Source: DASSHC01 sp035693105
GTDB taxonomy: Bacteria > Chloroflexota > Chloroflexia > Thermomicrobiales > Thermomicrobiaceae
Assembly: GCA_035693105.1 (NCBI GenBank)
Contig: DASSHC010000107.1
Span: 1 to 39,545 of the forward strand
Reading direction: 5' to 3'
Length of the DNA stretch: 39,545 nt
Positions 16,516 through 27,413 of this stretch are shown piece by piece. The first letter of the stretch is position 1; each line of letters starts with the position of its first letter. Below the pieces are notes generated by a model. That model was not told where the DNA came from, did not search any database, and saw only the letters and a list, made by a program, of their open reading frames with translations. A program made the position numbers and the translations under genes.

Positions 16516-17688
16516 ATGGCCGATGCAACGAATAGCGGATTCACCTTCTGCCTGCCAACCGAGGTGCGCTTTGGCGAGGGCATCGCCGTCGAGCTAGGAG
16601 ACGCGGCGAGCCGCCTCGGCGCGCGCCGGCTGCTAATCGTCACCGACCCCGGCGTGCGCCAGGTCGGGATCGTGAACCGGCTAACGCGGACGCTCGTCGC
16701 GCCCGGCGTGGCGTACCAGATCTTCGACACGGTCAGCCCGAATCCGCGCGACGCGGAGTGCATGGCCGGCGCCGAGCATGCACGTGGCTTCGCCGCCGAT
16801 GTCATTGTGGGAATCGGCGGCGGCAGTCCGCTCGACGCAGCCAAGGCGATCGCCGGTCTCGCCACCAACGACGGACGACCGCAAGCGTGGGAGGCGCCGC
16901 GCGCCTTCATCAACCCGCCGCTGCCGGTCATCGCCGTGCCCACGACCGCTGGCACCGGCGCCGAGGTCTCCTGGTCGTCGGTCATCACCGATACCGGCAG
17001 GCACATCAAGTTCACCGTGCGCGATGTGCAGCTCGCGCCGCGGATCGCGCTGGTCGACCCCGAGCTGACCTACTCGACGCCCCGCGCGCTGACCGCGGCG
17101 GTCGGGCTGGATACGCTCACCCACGCGGTGGAGGCCTACACCTGCCGCCTGGCGAACCCGGTCAGCGACGCGCTGGCACTCCAGGCGATCCGGCTGGTGG
17201 CCGGGAACTTGATCCGCGCTGTACAGGACGGCACCGCTCGCCAGGCTCGCTCGGCCATGATGCAGGCCAGCCTGCTGGCCGGCATGGCCTTTCGCAACGC
17301 CGATGTCGGCGCGGTCCACTGCCTGGCCGAGGCCATCGGCGGACGCTACGACACGCCGCACGGCGTCGCCAACGCCGTCTTTCTGGCAGGCGTCTTCGCG
17401 CACAACGTCCCGGCCGACCCTGAGCGCCACGCGGCTGTGGCGCAGGCACTGGGCGTCGAGCCGGACGGGCGCGGTGTGCTCCAGACCGCCAGTGCCGGCG
17501 CCGCCGCGCTGCGCGATCTCGCGCTGGCCGCCGGCATCCCGCCGCTCGCAGAGTTGCCAGGAATCGACCCCGCCGACTTCCCGGTGATCGCCCTGGCGGC
17601 GGTGCGAAACCTCTCCAACCAGAGCAACCCGCGCCCGCTCACGGTCGAGGACTACGAGATGATCTTGCGGCACGCCTGGGCCGACTAA
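16516..17688 (+). CDS. Iron-containing alcohol dehydrogenase (group III)
   Basis: A 390-residue NAD(P)-dependent dehydrogenase of the Fe-ADH family. It has the nucleotide-binding GGGSPLDAAKA (101-111), the family signature PTTAGTGAEVS (142-152), and the four metal ligands at the expected spacing: Asp199, His203, His268 and His282. Length and motif order are typical of the whole family, whose members act on primary alcohols, propanediol, lactaldehyde or hydroxyacids; the exact substrate cannot be read. GAGGAGAGG precedes the ATG. It stands alone: the next gene is convergent 10 bp downstream. Confidence 0.93.
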   Translation: MADATNSGFTFCLPTEVRFGEGIAVELGDAASRLGARRLLIVTDPGVRQVGIVNRLTRTLVAPGVAYQIFDTVSPNPRDAECMAGAEHARGFAADVIVGIGGGSPLDAAKAIAGLATNDGRPQAWEAPRAFINPPLPVIAVPTTAGTGAEVSWSSVITDTGRHIKFTVRDVQLAPRIALVDPELTYSTPRALTAAVGLDTLTHAVEAYTCRLANPVSDALALQAIRLVAGNLIRAVQDGTARQARSAMMQASLLAGMAFRNADVGAVHCLAEAIGGRYDTPHGVANAVFLAGVFAHNVPADPERHAAVAQALGVEPDGRGVLQTASAGAAALRDLALAAGIPPLAELPGIDPADFPVIALAAVRNLSNQSNPRPLTVEDYEMILRHAWAD

Positions 17689-17698
17689 CTGTGCGGCC

Positions 17699-18265
17699 TC
17701 AGGAGACGAGCCACTCTGCTAGCCGGTCGTACCAGGCAATCTGATCCTCCAGCTGGAAGTGGGCGTTGGCCGCGCTAGGATTCGGTACGACGAAAATCGG
17801 GATATCGCCCAACCGCTCCGTTTGCGGCCCGAGCGCGATATTGAGCCTGTTGACGCCCAGCCCATCGCGCAGCACCGGCCGGAAGCCGGTCACACCGTGG
17901 AAGCAGACGGCGCGCGGCTCGAATCGGCCCAGCCGCTCCAGCAGATCGGGCACGCCCCGCTGGTAGTCCGCCGGGCGCAGAGCGGCAGAACCGGCGGTCG
18001 GGCGCTTGACCACGTCGGTGAAGCCGATTCCGACGGTTGGCAACAGCCGGTCATCCTCCGGGCCGAGCGCGTCGCGGCCCAACCCGGCGCGCACCGGCAG
18101 GCTCAACCGTGAGCGCGAGAAGGCCGGCCAGAAGCGGTTGCCGCGCCGGGCAAAGTAGTGACCGGCGCGCACGGAGTAGAGCGACGGGTTGATCCCGACG
18201 AAGACGAGGCGCAGCCCCGGCGCCAGCAGATCGGGCAGCGTCTCATACTCCTCGCCGCCGCTCAC
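17699..18265 (-). CDS. mug: G/U mismatch-specific uracil-DNA glycosylase (Mug/TDG family)
   Basis: A DNA repair glycosylase that removes uracil or thymine opposite guanine. The start of the fold has VGINPSLYSVRAGHYFARRG followed by NRFW, which is the Mug pattern (GINPGxxSA...HFxxxxNRFW), and the second motif reads VPNPSAANAHF where E. coli Mug has NPSGLNR. The frame is open to 18373, but that would overlap the divergent neighbour and add an unconserved tail. The GTG at 18265 gives 188 residues, close to the family length, with GAGGGA about 10 nt upstream. The stop lies 10 bp from the convergent alcohol dehydrogenase stop. Confidence 0.85.
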   Translation of the reverse strand: MSGGEEYETLPDLLAPGLRLVFVGINPSLYSVRAGHYFARRGNRFWPAFSRSRLSLPVRAGLGRDALGPEDDRLLPTVGIGFTDVVKRPTAGSAALRPADYQRGVPDLLERLGRFEPRAVCFHGVTGFRPVLRDGLGVNRLNIALGPQTERLGDIPIFVVPNPSAANAHFQLEDQIAWYDRLAEWLVS

Positions 18266-18285
18266 CGTGGCGCGGTCCCTCTGGC

Positions 18286-18315
18286 TTGACACGACGGACA
18301 GCGCATGGCGATGAT
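18286..18315 (+). promoter_or_regulatory. Sigma70-type promoter candidate for the secreted protein gene
   Basis: A perfect -35 TTGACA (18286-18291) is followed after 18 bp by GATGAT (18310-18315), which matches four of six -10 positions. The downstream ATG at 18355 would have a leader of about 33 nt with AAGGAG. The site lies between divergent genes. Confidence 0.55.
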
Positions 18316-18354
18316 CCGAGTGTGTCCTCGTACCGACTGTGAAGGAGAAGGCAG

Positions 18355-19248
18355 ATGAAGACACGCGGCACACTCGTCGGTGCGATCGTTGGTCTGCTGC
18401 TGCTCGCGCTCGCCAGCGCGCCCGTCACGGCCATGACGCCCGTCTTCGCCAATCCTGCCTTCCAGGCGACCTGGGCGCGCACCGACCTGCCGGTGGCGGT
18501 GGGCCAGGTCGATCGCACCTGGATGTGGGGCTCGCTGCCCTACACCCCGGCGCTGCACGAGGCGTACGCTGACGCGCCGGGCGGCGTGCGCACGGTGCAG
18601 TACTTCGACAAGACGCGCATGGAGGACAACTCCTACCGCGACAGCGCTCCCTGGGACGTCACCAACGGCCTGTTGGCCGAGGAGCTGATCAGCGGCCGCA
18701 TGCAGTTCGGCGACAACGCCTTTCGCCAGTTCCCGCCCGCCGTGGTGAACGTCGCCGGCGATGCCGACGATCCCAACGGGCCGACCTACGCCAGCTTCAA
18801 CCATCTCATGGGCTACCAGCCCATTCCGAGCGGCTGGGCGATCACCCAGACCGTGGACCGCGCCGGACAGGTCGGCGCCGATCCCGCGCTCGGGGCCTAC
18901 GGCGTCACCGCCGCCTATAACGTGAACGTTCCCGGCATCAATCACACCGTCGCCTCGGTCTTCTGGGACTTCATGAACAGCTCCGGCCCGATCTCGATCG
19001 ACGACCAACTGGTTAACGGCCGGCTCTTCCCCGACCCGTTCTACGCCACCGGCTACCCACTGACCGAAGCCTACTGGACGCACGTGCTGGTCGCCGGCAC
19101 ACCCAGGCTGGTGCTGGTGCAGGTCTTCGAGCGCCGCGTGCTGACCTACACGCCGGACAACCCGGAAGGCTGGCAGGTCGAGGCCGGCAACGTCGGCCAG
19201 CACTACTACGCCTGGCGCTATGGGCAACTGGGCAACCCCGGTCCGTAG
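18355..19248 (+). CDS. Secreted protein of a Chloroflexota-type family, unknown function
   Basis: A 297-residue exported protein with a classic signal peptide (MKTRGT, hydrophobic core to about residue 21, cleavage after Ala-x-Ala near 26). The mature part begins FQATWARTDLPVAVGQVDRTWMWG in two blocks, then VQYFDKTRMED. The C-terminal block reads FERRVLTYTPDN, PEGWQVEAGNVGQHYYAWRY. I associate this two-ended architecture with many copies in Chloroflexi genomes, with no known function. AAGGAG precedes the ATG, and TTGACA/GATGAT lies upstream. No cysteines are seen in the mature part. The rich aromatic content suggests carbohydrate or surface binding, but that is speculation. Confidence 0.85.
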   Translation: MKTRGTLVGAIVGLLLLALASAPVTAMTPVFANPAFQATWARTDLPVAVGQVDRTWMWGSLPYTPALHEAYADAPGGVRTVQYFDKTRMEDNSYRDSAPWDVTNGLLAEELISGRMQFGDNAFRQFPPAVVNVAGDADDPNGPTYASFNHLMGYQPIPSGWAITQTVDRAGQVGADPALGAYGVTAAYNVNVPGINHTVASVFWDFMNSSGPISIDDQLVNGRLFPDPFYATGYPLTEAYWTHVLVAGTPRLVLVQVFERRVLTYTPDNPEGWQVEAGNVGQHYYAWRYGQLGNPGP

Positions 19249-19261
19249 CATTCCGGCTACG
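19244..19261 (+). terminator. Small hairpin overlapping the stop codon of the secreted protein gene
   Basis: CGTAGC (19244-19249), loop ATTCCG, GCTACG (19256-19261). The stem contains the TAG stop. It is short and has no U-run, so terminator activity is uncertain. Confidence 0.3.
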
Positions 19262-19685
19262 TCATCGTGGGAGGCAACGGAGGGGTGCGTTCCAGCGGCG
19301 AGCCCGTTGTCGCTACGGATAGAATCCTTCGCTCCCCCGTGTTGTCCCGCGCCTGTCGAAGGCTGAGGCCGCTCCCCGGTGATCCTGAGACCGCAGCCGA
19401 AGAGCCTGCCCTGAGCTTGTCGAAGGGAGCCCCTCTCGCGTGAAGCGTCACAGCTGGTCCACAATTCAGAGAGATCCTTCGCCGTGGCTCAGGCTGGCTC
19501 GGGTGGGTGCTCCGGCTGATGTAGGGACAGGGACGTGGCCGAAGCATCTGCCCTGGACGATCCTCAGCGGACCGTGTAACCGATGCTGTCGTCCATAGAC
19601 CTGGGGATATGCCGCGTCAGCGGCGGCGGAACAGCCCGCCCGCACCACGAAGTTCGTCGCGGCCTGGGCGGGCTCGCGTCCGCGC
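19249..19685. other. 437-bp convergent gap with repeat family B copy (19376-19434) and fragments
   Basis: The stretch between the secreted protein gene and the M20 peptidase gene has no credible gene. It holds a well-preserved copy of the composite repeat (GATCCTGAGACCGCAGCCG...CTGAGCTTGTCGAAGG). There are partial copies at about 19316-19360 (GAATCCTTCG...CTGTCGAAGG) and 19467-19493 (AGAGAGATCCTTCGCCGTGG), so several insertions or rearrangements of the same repeat accumulated here. Confidence 0.75.
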
Positions 19686-20954
19686 TTACTCGCCCTCCAG
19701 CGGCGCGGTGAAATAGTAGATGAGTTCTTTGACGTGCGCCTTGGCGTCGGAGAGGCGCACGCTCTCGTTGGCGCCGTGCGCCTTGCTCTCGCGCTGCCGC
19801 CCCAGGCCCACCGTCGCGATCTCGTCGCTGCCCAGCACCTGGGCCACGAACGCCATGTCGGTTGAGCCGCCCGAACCGGTCTCGACGAAGTCGGCGTCGC
19901 GATAGCCCTGCACCAGCTTCAGAGCCTCGCGCAGCCGCAGCGCGCCGGGGTGCGTGGCCGACTGGTAGTACGAGGGGTAATTCTGGGTGAAGACGACCTC
20001 GGCCTCCAGCGCGCGGCTCTGCTCCATGCCGCGATCGACCGCCTCCTGGATCTCCGCCTGCACGTCCTCCAGCTTCTCCTCTGGGATGAAGCGGCGGTTG
20101 ACCACCAGGGTGAAGACGCCCGGCACGATGTTCGATTTGACCCCGGCGTGGGCGATGTCGAGGTTGAACATCGGCCGCAGGTGGTCGGGCGCGCCGGGCG
20201 CCGGCGCCAGCGGCAACGCCGAGCGGCGCTCTTCCACCCGCCGCTTCAGCTCCAGCAGCGACTGCATCACCGGCACCGCCTCTTCCAGCGCGTTGATACC
20301 GAGATAATTGGCGCCCGAGTGGCAGCTGCGGCCCTTGATCGTGATAGTGACATCCAGCGAGCCGTTGGAGCCGCGCCGCAGCACCGGGTCCTGGCTCCCC
20401 TCCATGCAGAGCATCGGCGCGGTGACGTAACCCTCCAGCGCCAGGTGGTAGAGCCCGGGATAGACGCCGATCTCCTCGTCGGTGCAGAGGAGGACGTTCA
20501 GGTCCCAGACCGGCTCCAGCCCCTGCTGGCGCATCACGTCCAGCGCGGTCAGCAGCGAGCCGATCGTGCCCTTCATGTCGGCGATGCCGCGCCCGTAGAT
20601 GCGGCCATCCTTGATCTCGCCGCCGAAGGGGTCGAAGTCCCAGCCCTCCTCGATCGGCACGGTATCCATGTGCGCGTAGACCGAGAGGGGCGGCTTGCCG
20701 TTGTTCAACCGCGCCACCAGATTGACCCGCTCACCGGAGAGCGGCAGCGGAATCTGGGCCACCTTGTCCGGCGAGATCACCACGCGTTGCGTGCTGAAGC
20801 CGAGCCGCTGAAACTCCGGCTCGACCAGATCGAGCACGCGGTCGTAGTTCTCACCCGGCGGCACGCAGGTGTCGATCGCGATCAACTGGCGCAGCCGCTC
20901 GATCAAGCGCGGCTCCTGCTCATCGACGGCCGCGAAGGCACGCTGGTAGTCCAT
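19686..20954 (-). CDS. M20 family metallopeptidase / ArgE-DapE-type deacylase
   Basis: A 422-residue zinc-dependent amidohydrolase. Metal motif 1 is YAHMDTVP (His95, Asp97), motif 2 is GRGIADMKG (bridging Asp126), and motif 3 is CTDEEIG (catalytic Glu160, ligand Glu161). The dimerisation domain lies about 195-310 and the last ligand histidine is in KAHGANESV. AAAGGGAG precedes the ATG. The family includes acetylornithine and succinyl-diaminopimelate deacylases and dipeptidases. The sequence does not decide among them, and no arginine or lysine biosynthesis gene is adjacent, so a peptide or N-acyl-amino-acid scavenging role is as likely. It is divergent from aconitase across 144 bp. Confidence 0.9.
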   Translation of the reverse strand: MDYQRAFAAVDEQEPRLIERLRQLIAIDTCVPPGENYDRVLDLVEPEFQRLGFSTQRVVISPDKVAQIPLPLSGERVNLVARLNNGKPPLSVYAHMDTVPIEEGWDFDPFGGEIKDGRIYGRGIADMKGTIGSLLTALDVMRQQGLEPVWDLNVLLCTDEEIGVYPGLYHLALEGYVTAPMLCMEGSQDPVLRRGSNGSLDVTITIKGRSCHSGANYLGINALEEAVPVMQSLLELKRRVEERRSALPLAPAPGAPDHLRPMFNLDIAHAGVKSNIVPGVFTLVVNRRFIPEEKLEDVQAEIQEAVDRGMEQSRALEAEVVFTQNYPSYYQSATHPGALRLREALKLVQGYRDADFVETGSGGSTDMAFVAQVLGSDEIATVGLGRQRESKAHGANESVRLSDAKAHVKELIYYFTAPLEGE

Positions 20955-21098
20955 CGGCTCCCTTTCTGATTCACAAACGGCGCTCGTACTGCGCGATTGG
21001 GGCTCATGGTATCCTGACCCTGGGCGGGCGCGCCAGTGTCACCGGCCTGCCTGCCCCACACATTGCGCGATCTTCCGATCCACTTGGAGGAGGGCTCC

Positions 21099-23903
<2,805 letters not shown>

Positions 23904-24013
23904 CGCGTGAGCGAGGGCGGGCGGGTGCCTCGGTACCACCTATCGGTGCCACGTGCGGCCTCGCCCGCATCGTGCGCTCGGGTCTTCGAGCACGCTGAGT
24001 GCCGCTCCACGTT

Positions 24014-24128
24014 GGATCCCTCGACAGGCTCGGGATGACAGGGAGAGTAGGGGGCGACCGAGAACGCTTGTCGCTGTCTTCCGCCCCAATCTACCCCTGT
24101 CATCCCGAGCGCAGTCGAGGGATCCGTC
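24014..24128. repeat. Inverted-repeat intergenic element, family A, copy 3
   Basis: Left arm 24014-24042 and right arm 24096-24128 match the family A arm. The left arm reads TCGACAGGCTCGGGATGACAGG, so it differs from the usual CTGCGC core; the right arm is canonical. The spacer is 53 bp with GGGGCG...CGCCCC symmetry. It lies between aconitase and tartrate dehydratase, both plus strand. Confidence 0.88.
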
Positions 24129-24192
24129 TTCACCGGGCAGACGGCTTGTCAGTTGCCGAGCGCGCTTCAAGCATTGTGCGTGACGAGGTCGC

Positions 24193-25362
24193 ATGACCAG
24201 GATCATCGACATCCGGGTGCGGACCGCGCCGCTGCGCTCGGACATCCGCAACGCCTACATCGACTTCAGCCAGATGACCGTCGCGGTGGTGGCGGTTATC
24301 ACCGATGCCGTGCGCGATGGCCGGCGCGTCATCGGCTACGGCTTCAACTCCAACGGGCGCTACGCACCCAGCGGCCTCTTGCGCGACCGCTTCGTGCCGC
24401 GCCTGCTGGCCGCCGATGCTGACGACCTGGTCAGCGACGATTTCCCCGAACTCGACCCGTTCAGGGCCTGGCAGGTGCTGATGAGCGGCGAAAAGCCGGG
24501 CGGGCACGGCGAACGCTCAGTGGCGGTCGGCACGCTCGATATGGCCCTCTGGGACGCCGTCGCCAAGCTCGAAGGCAAGCCGCTCTACCGCCTGCTGGCC
24601 GAGCGCTACCATGGCGGTCAGGCCGACGAGCGCGTCTTCGTCTACGCCGCCGGCGGCTACTACCAGCCCGGCAAGGATCTGCGCGCCCTGCAAGAGGAGA
24701 TGCGCCGCTACCGCGACCTCGGCTACACCTTGCTCAAGCTGAAGATCGGCGGCGCCTCGCTCGACGAGGACCGGCGGCGCATCGAAGCCGTGCTGGCGAT
24801 GGCCGGAGGGGGCGAGAACGTCGCGGTCGACGCCAACGGCCGCTTCGACCTGCCCACCGCGCTGACCTACGCCGCGGCGCTGGAGCCGTATGGACTGCGC
24901 TGGTACGAGGAGCCGGGCGACCCGCTCGACTTCGCGCTGAGCGCCGAGGTCGCCGCGCGCTACCCTGGCCCGCTGGCCACCGGCGAGAACCTCTTCTCGC
25001 TGCCGGACGCGCGCAACCTGATACGCTACGGCGGGCTACGCCCGGAGCGCGACGTGCTCCAGTTCGACTGCGCCCTCAGCTACGGCCTGGTCGAGTACCT
25101 GCGCATCCTGGAGATGCTGGAGGCGCACGGCTGGTCGCGGCGCGCGGTCATCCCCCACGGCGGCCACCAGATGTCGCTCAACCTGGCCGCTGGCCTCGGG
25201 CTGGGCGGCAACGAGTCGTACCCCGGCGTCTTCCAGCCGTTCGGCGGCTTCGCCGACGCCATCCCGGTCGAAGCAGGCTACATCCGTCTGCCCGAGATCC
25301 CCGGCGTCGGCTTCGAAGCCAAACACGAGTTGTACGCTCTGTTGCGTAGCGTGGCCGTCTAG
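24193..25362 (+). CDS. tarD: D(-)-tartrate dehydratase (enolase superfamily)
   Basis: This 389-residue enzyme dehydrates D-tartrate to oxaloacetate. The N-terminal motif IRNAYIDFSQMT, the GYGFNSNGRY stretch and the GGHGERSVAVGT loop match the Bradyrhizobium japonicum TarD sequence as I recall it, which has the same length. Key residues fall at the same numbers: base/acid Lys184 in LKLKIGG, His322 in IPHGGHQMS, and metal ligands Asp213, Glu239 and Glu265. Substrate assignment in this superfamily is normally risky, but the near-complete identity of active-site loops makes it firm here. A GAGG lies five bases before the ATG. No tartrate transporter or regulator is adjacent; the neighbours are aconitase and a toxin-antitoxin pair. 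Confidence 0.92.
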   Translation: MTRIIDIRVRTAPLRSDIRNAYIDFSQMTVAVVAVITDAVRDGRRVIGYGFNSNGRYAPSGLLRDRFVPRLLAADADDLVSDDFPELDPFRAWQVLMSGEKPGGHGERSVAVGTLDMALWDAVAKLEGKPLYRLLAERYHGGQADERVFVYAAGGYYQPGKDLRALQEEMRRYRDLGYTLLKLKIGGASLDEDRRRIEAVLAMAGGGENVAVDANGRFDLPTALTYAAALEPYGLRWYEEPGDPLDFALSAEVAARYPGPLATGENLFSLPDARNLIRYGGLRPERDVLQFDCALSYGLVEYLRILEMLEAHGWSRRAVIPHGGHQMSLNLAAGLGLGGNESYPGVFQPFGGFADAIPVEAGYIRLPEIPGVGFEAKHELYALLRSVAV

Positions 25363-25389
25363 CGTGAACACCTAAAGGGAATCCGGATG

Positions 25390-25429
25390 CCGCAAATGCA
25401 TGTGGGCATACTTAGATTTGCGGTATGAT
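25390..25429 (+). promoter_or_regulatory. VapBC operator-like palindrome and promoter
   Basis: CCGCAAAT (25390-25397) and ATTTGCGG (25416-25423) form a perfect 8-bp inverted repeat with an 18-bp spacer. The -10-like TATGAT (25424-25429) follows at once. An antitoxin-toxin complex bound to the palindrome would cover the promoter, the usual autoregulation of such pairs. The -10 is only six bases from the VapB ATG at 25436, so the mRNA may be leaderless. Confidence 0.55.
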
Positions 25430-25435
25430 TCGGAG

Positions 25436-25702
25436 ATGGACCACTGCAAGCGCTACAACGTGACGCTGGGAGATCGCGGGCGGCTGGTGTTGCCGGCCGA
25501 TCTACGCCGGCAGGTGGATTTGCAGCCCGGAGACCGGCTGATCATTACCCCCGATGACGAAGGTGGCTTTCGCGTCGTTTCGGCGCGCGAAGTGGCTCGG
25601 CGTCTCTACGGCATATATCGCGATCTCGCGCCAGGGCGCTCGCTGGTCGACGAGTTGATCGCCGAACGGCGCGATGAGGCCCGGCGCGAGGACGCGGAGT
25701 GA
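25436..25702 (+). CDS. vapB: VapB-type antitoxin with AbrB/SpoVT DNA-binding domain
   Basis: An 88-residue protein. Residues 5-45 (RYNVTLGDRGRLVLPADLRRQVDLQPGDRLIITPDDEG in parts) fit the AbrB swapped-hairpin fold, and the Arg/Glu-rich C-terminal half (VDELIAERRDEARRED) would wrap around the toxin. The frame allows an ATG at 25400, but that codon lies inside the operator palindrome. ATG 25436 has CGGAG directly before it, too close for a normal ribosome site. The gene overlaps the toxin gene by 4 bp (GTGA), indicating translational coupling. Confidence 0.85.
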   Translation: MDHCKRYNVTLGDRGRLVLPADLRRQVDLQPGDRLIITPDDEGGFRVVSAREVARRLYGIYRDLAPGRSLVDELIAERRDEARREDAE

Positions 25703-26115
25703 CGGGCGGAGCCACGAACGTACTCCTCGACGCATCCGCCCTGCTCGCGTATCTCCGACGTGAGCCGGGCGGCGATGTCGTTTTGAACCTCCTTACTGCC
25801 GGCGCTTGCATCACCACCATCAATTACGCCGAAGTCCTCACTCGGCTGAGCGACGCGGGGGAAGATCCGGCAACTGCGCACCAACGTTTGCACGCGCAAG
25901 GTCTCATCGGTGGCCCGCTCACGATTGTGACACTGACCTTCGACGACGCCGTCACGATCGCACAACTTCGCCGGGCTACTCGCTCGCAGGGGCTCTCGCT
26001 CGGTGATCGCGCGTGCCTCGCGGCCGGTCTACGACTCGGGCTTCCCGTGCTGACCGCTGACCGGAGTTGGACGACCGTCAATGTGGGCGTGACAGTTCAA
26101 TTGATTCGAACGTGA
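25699..26115 (+). CDS. vapC: VapC-type PIN-domain toxin (ribonuclease)
   Basis: A 138-residue PIN-domain protein. The four conserved acids expected to hold the catalytic metals are present: Asp11 (LLDASALLA), Glu45 (NYAEVL), Asp103 (LSLGDRACLA) and Asp121 (LTADRSW). VapC toxins cleave tRNA or rRNA and are neutralised by VapB. The start GTG at 25699 overlaps the vapB stop. The pair is bounded by single genes with no phage or transposase, so it looks like an isolated chromosomal module. Confidence 0.9.
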   Translation: MTGGATNVLLDASALLAYLRREPGGDVVLNLLTAGACITTINYAEVLTRLSDAGEDPATAHQRLHAQGLIGGPLTIVTLTFDDAVTIAQLRRATRSQGLSLGDRACLAAGLRLGLPVLTADRSWTTVNVGVTVQLIRT

Positions 26116-26147
26116 CGACAGATTTCCGTAAGATCTCCTTGTCTCTG

Positions 26148-27413
26148 CTAGCTACGACTCGCGTCGCTGACCGCCCGCCCGCCACCGGCACTTGCCGCTT
26201 GTTTCCGCGCCGTCGCACGCGGCCGCCCGGCCAGGAACGTGCTCCCCATCAGCAGGCCGAATCCGAGGAGTCCCGCCGCCGAGAGCGCGCTACCGGCGAC
26301 GACCAGCCAGCGGGCCGCTGACACGCCGTCGACGTAGGCGTACCAGGCGCCGGCGCTGAGCAGCACGCCGCCGAGCAGCGCGCCCAGTTGCGTCGCGGCC
26401 AGGCGTGCGTGGCGCAGCGGCTGCCCCGCCAGGCGCGGGAAGAGGTAGTAGCCGAAGGCCGTCACCAGCAGCCCCGCCCAGCCGAAGACGTTCAGCTCGG
26501 CGTGCGTCTGGTGCAGCCGCGGCTGCCAGGAGGGCGCCGCCGCCATCAGCGCCCCGAACGAGACACCGAGCGCCAGCAGCAGTCCCGCCGCCACCAGACC
26601 GACGCGCGTCAGGCGGGGCAGGTCGAGCGCCAGCGGCAGGATGTTCCAGACGAAGACGAGCAGCGCGGCGGCCTCCAGCGGCCCCGCCACGGCGAAGAGC
26701 GGCGCCGCGTTCAGTGCCAGCGCCAGCAGCATCACCGGCAACCCCAGCGCGATCAGGAGCAAGTGCAGGCGCAGCAGCCACGGCTGGCGCCAGCTATGCC
26801 GCGACCAGCGCGGCAGCACGTGGTAGCAGATGCCCGAGGCCATGCTCAGGAACCAGCCGACCAGGAGCGCGTGCGCCCAGACCAGCTGCCAGCGCCCGCT
26901 GCTCGGCTGCCAGAAGCAGAGCGCCAGCCCCAGACCCAGCCCAAAAAGCAGGTAGAGCCCAGCTAGACTGGTGAAGCGACGCCCGATCCGGTCGCCGTAG
27001 GCGTGCGCCTGACTACTGCGCGCCGGTGGCTTGGACGCGGCGGGAGTGCGCACCAGGCTGGTGACCGAGTAGACGAATACCAGCCCCGCCAGCAGGCAGC
27101 CGGCGGCCCCGATCGCCTCCAGGGACTGGCTGAACCACGCGCGGCCCAGGAAGACCAGCCAGGCCGATTGCGCCAGGGCGATGGTGGCGTAGAGGAGGCG
27201 CGGCGAGCGCCAGTTGCGCCCGCTGAAGAGGGGCAGCACGCGCAGGTTGACGGCGTAGATCAGCGGCGTGATGCCGCCCAGGACCACCAGCGCCACGCCC
27301 GCCCGCCAGAGCTGCGGCTGCCACGGCGCCACGGCGAAGCTGGCCTGAGCGGTTGCCCAGGCCAGCAGGCTGATCACGATCGTGAGCGGGACCAGGCGGC
27401 GGCCGCTGGTCAC
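26148..27413 (-). CDS. NnrS-like multi-helix membrane protein
   Basis: A 421-residue polytopic membrane protein, about 12 predicted helices. Three segments repeat a common pattern: NLRVLPLFSGRNW, CYHVLPRWSRHSW and YYLFPRLAGQPL. Histidines sit in or near helices (WAHALLVGW His181, CYH His198, RLHQTHAELNVFGWAG His301/His304), as in NnrS and heme-copper-oxidase-like proteins. NnrS is tied to nitric oxide tolerance. The GTG start overlaps the stop of the ScdA-N gene by 4 bp (GTGA), and longer frames upstream are shadows of that gene. It is last in the nirK operon. The family call is by pattern and context, not firm. Confidence 0.72.
   Translation of the reverse strand: MTSGRRLVPLTIVISLLAWATAQASFAVAPWQPQLWRAGVALVVLGGITPLIYAVNLRVLPLFSGRNWRSPRLLYATIALAQSAWLVFLGRAWFSQSLEAIGAAGCLLAGLVFVYSVTSLVRTPAASKPPARSSQAHAYGDRIGRRFTSLAGLYLLFGLGLGLALCFWQPSSGRWQLVWAHALLVGWFLSMASGICYHVLPRWSRHSWRQPWLLRLHLLLIALGLPVMLLALALNAAPLFAVAGPLEAAALLVFVWNILPLALDLPRLTRVGLVAAGLLLALGVSFGALMAAAPSWQPRLHQTHAELNVFGWAGLLVTAFGYYLFPRLAGQPLRHARLAATQLGALLGGVLLSAGAWYAYVDGVSAARWLVVAGSALSAAGLLGFGLLMGSTFLAGRPRATARKQAASAGGGRAVSDASRS

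Noticed and set aside
24153..24422. Alternative frames over the tartrate dehydratase start
   Set aside because: They are shifted frames of the TarD gene, whose own reading frame carries all active-site motifs.
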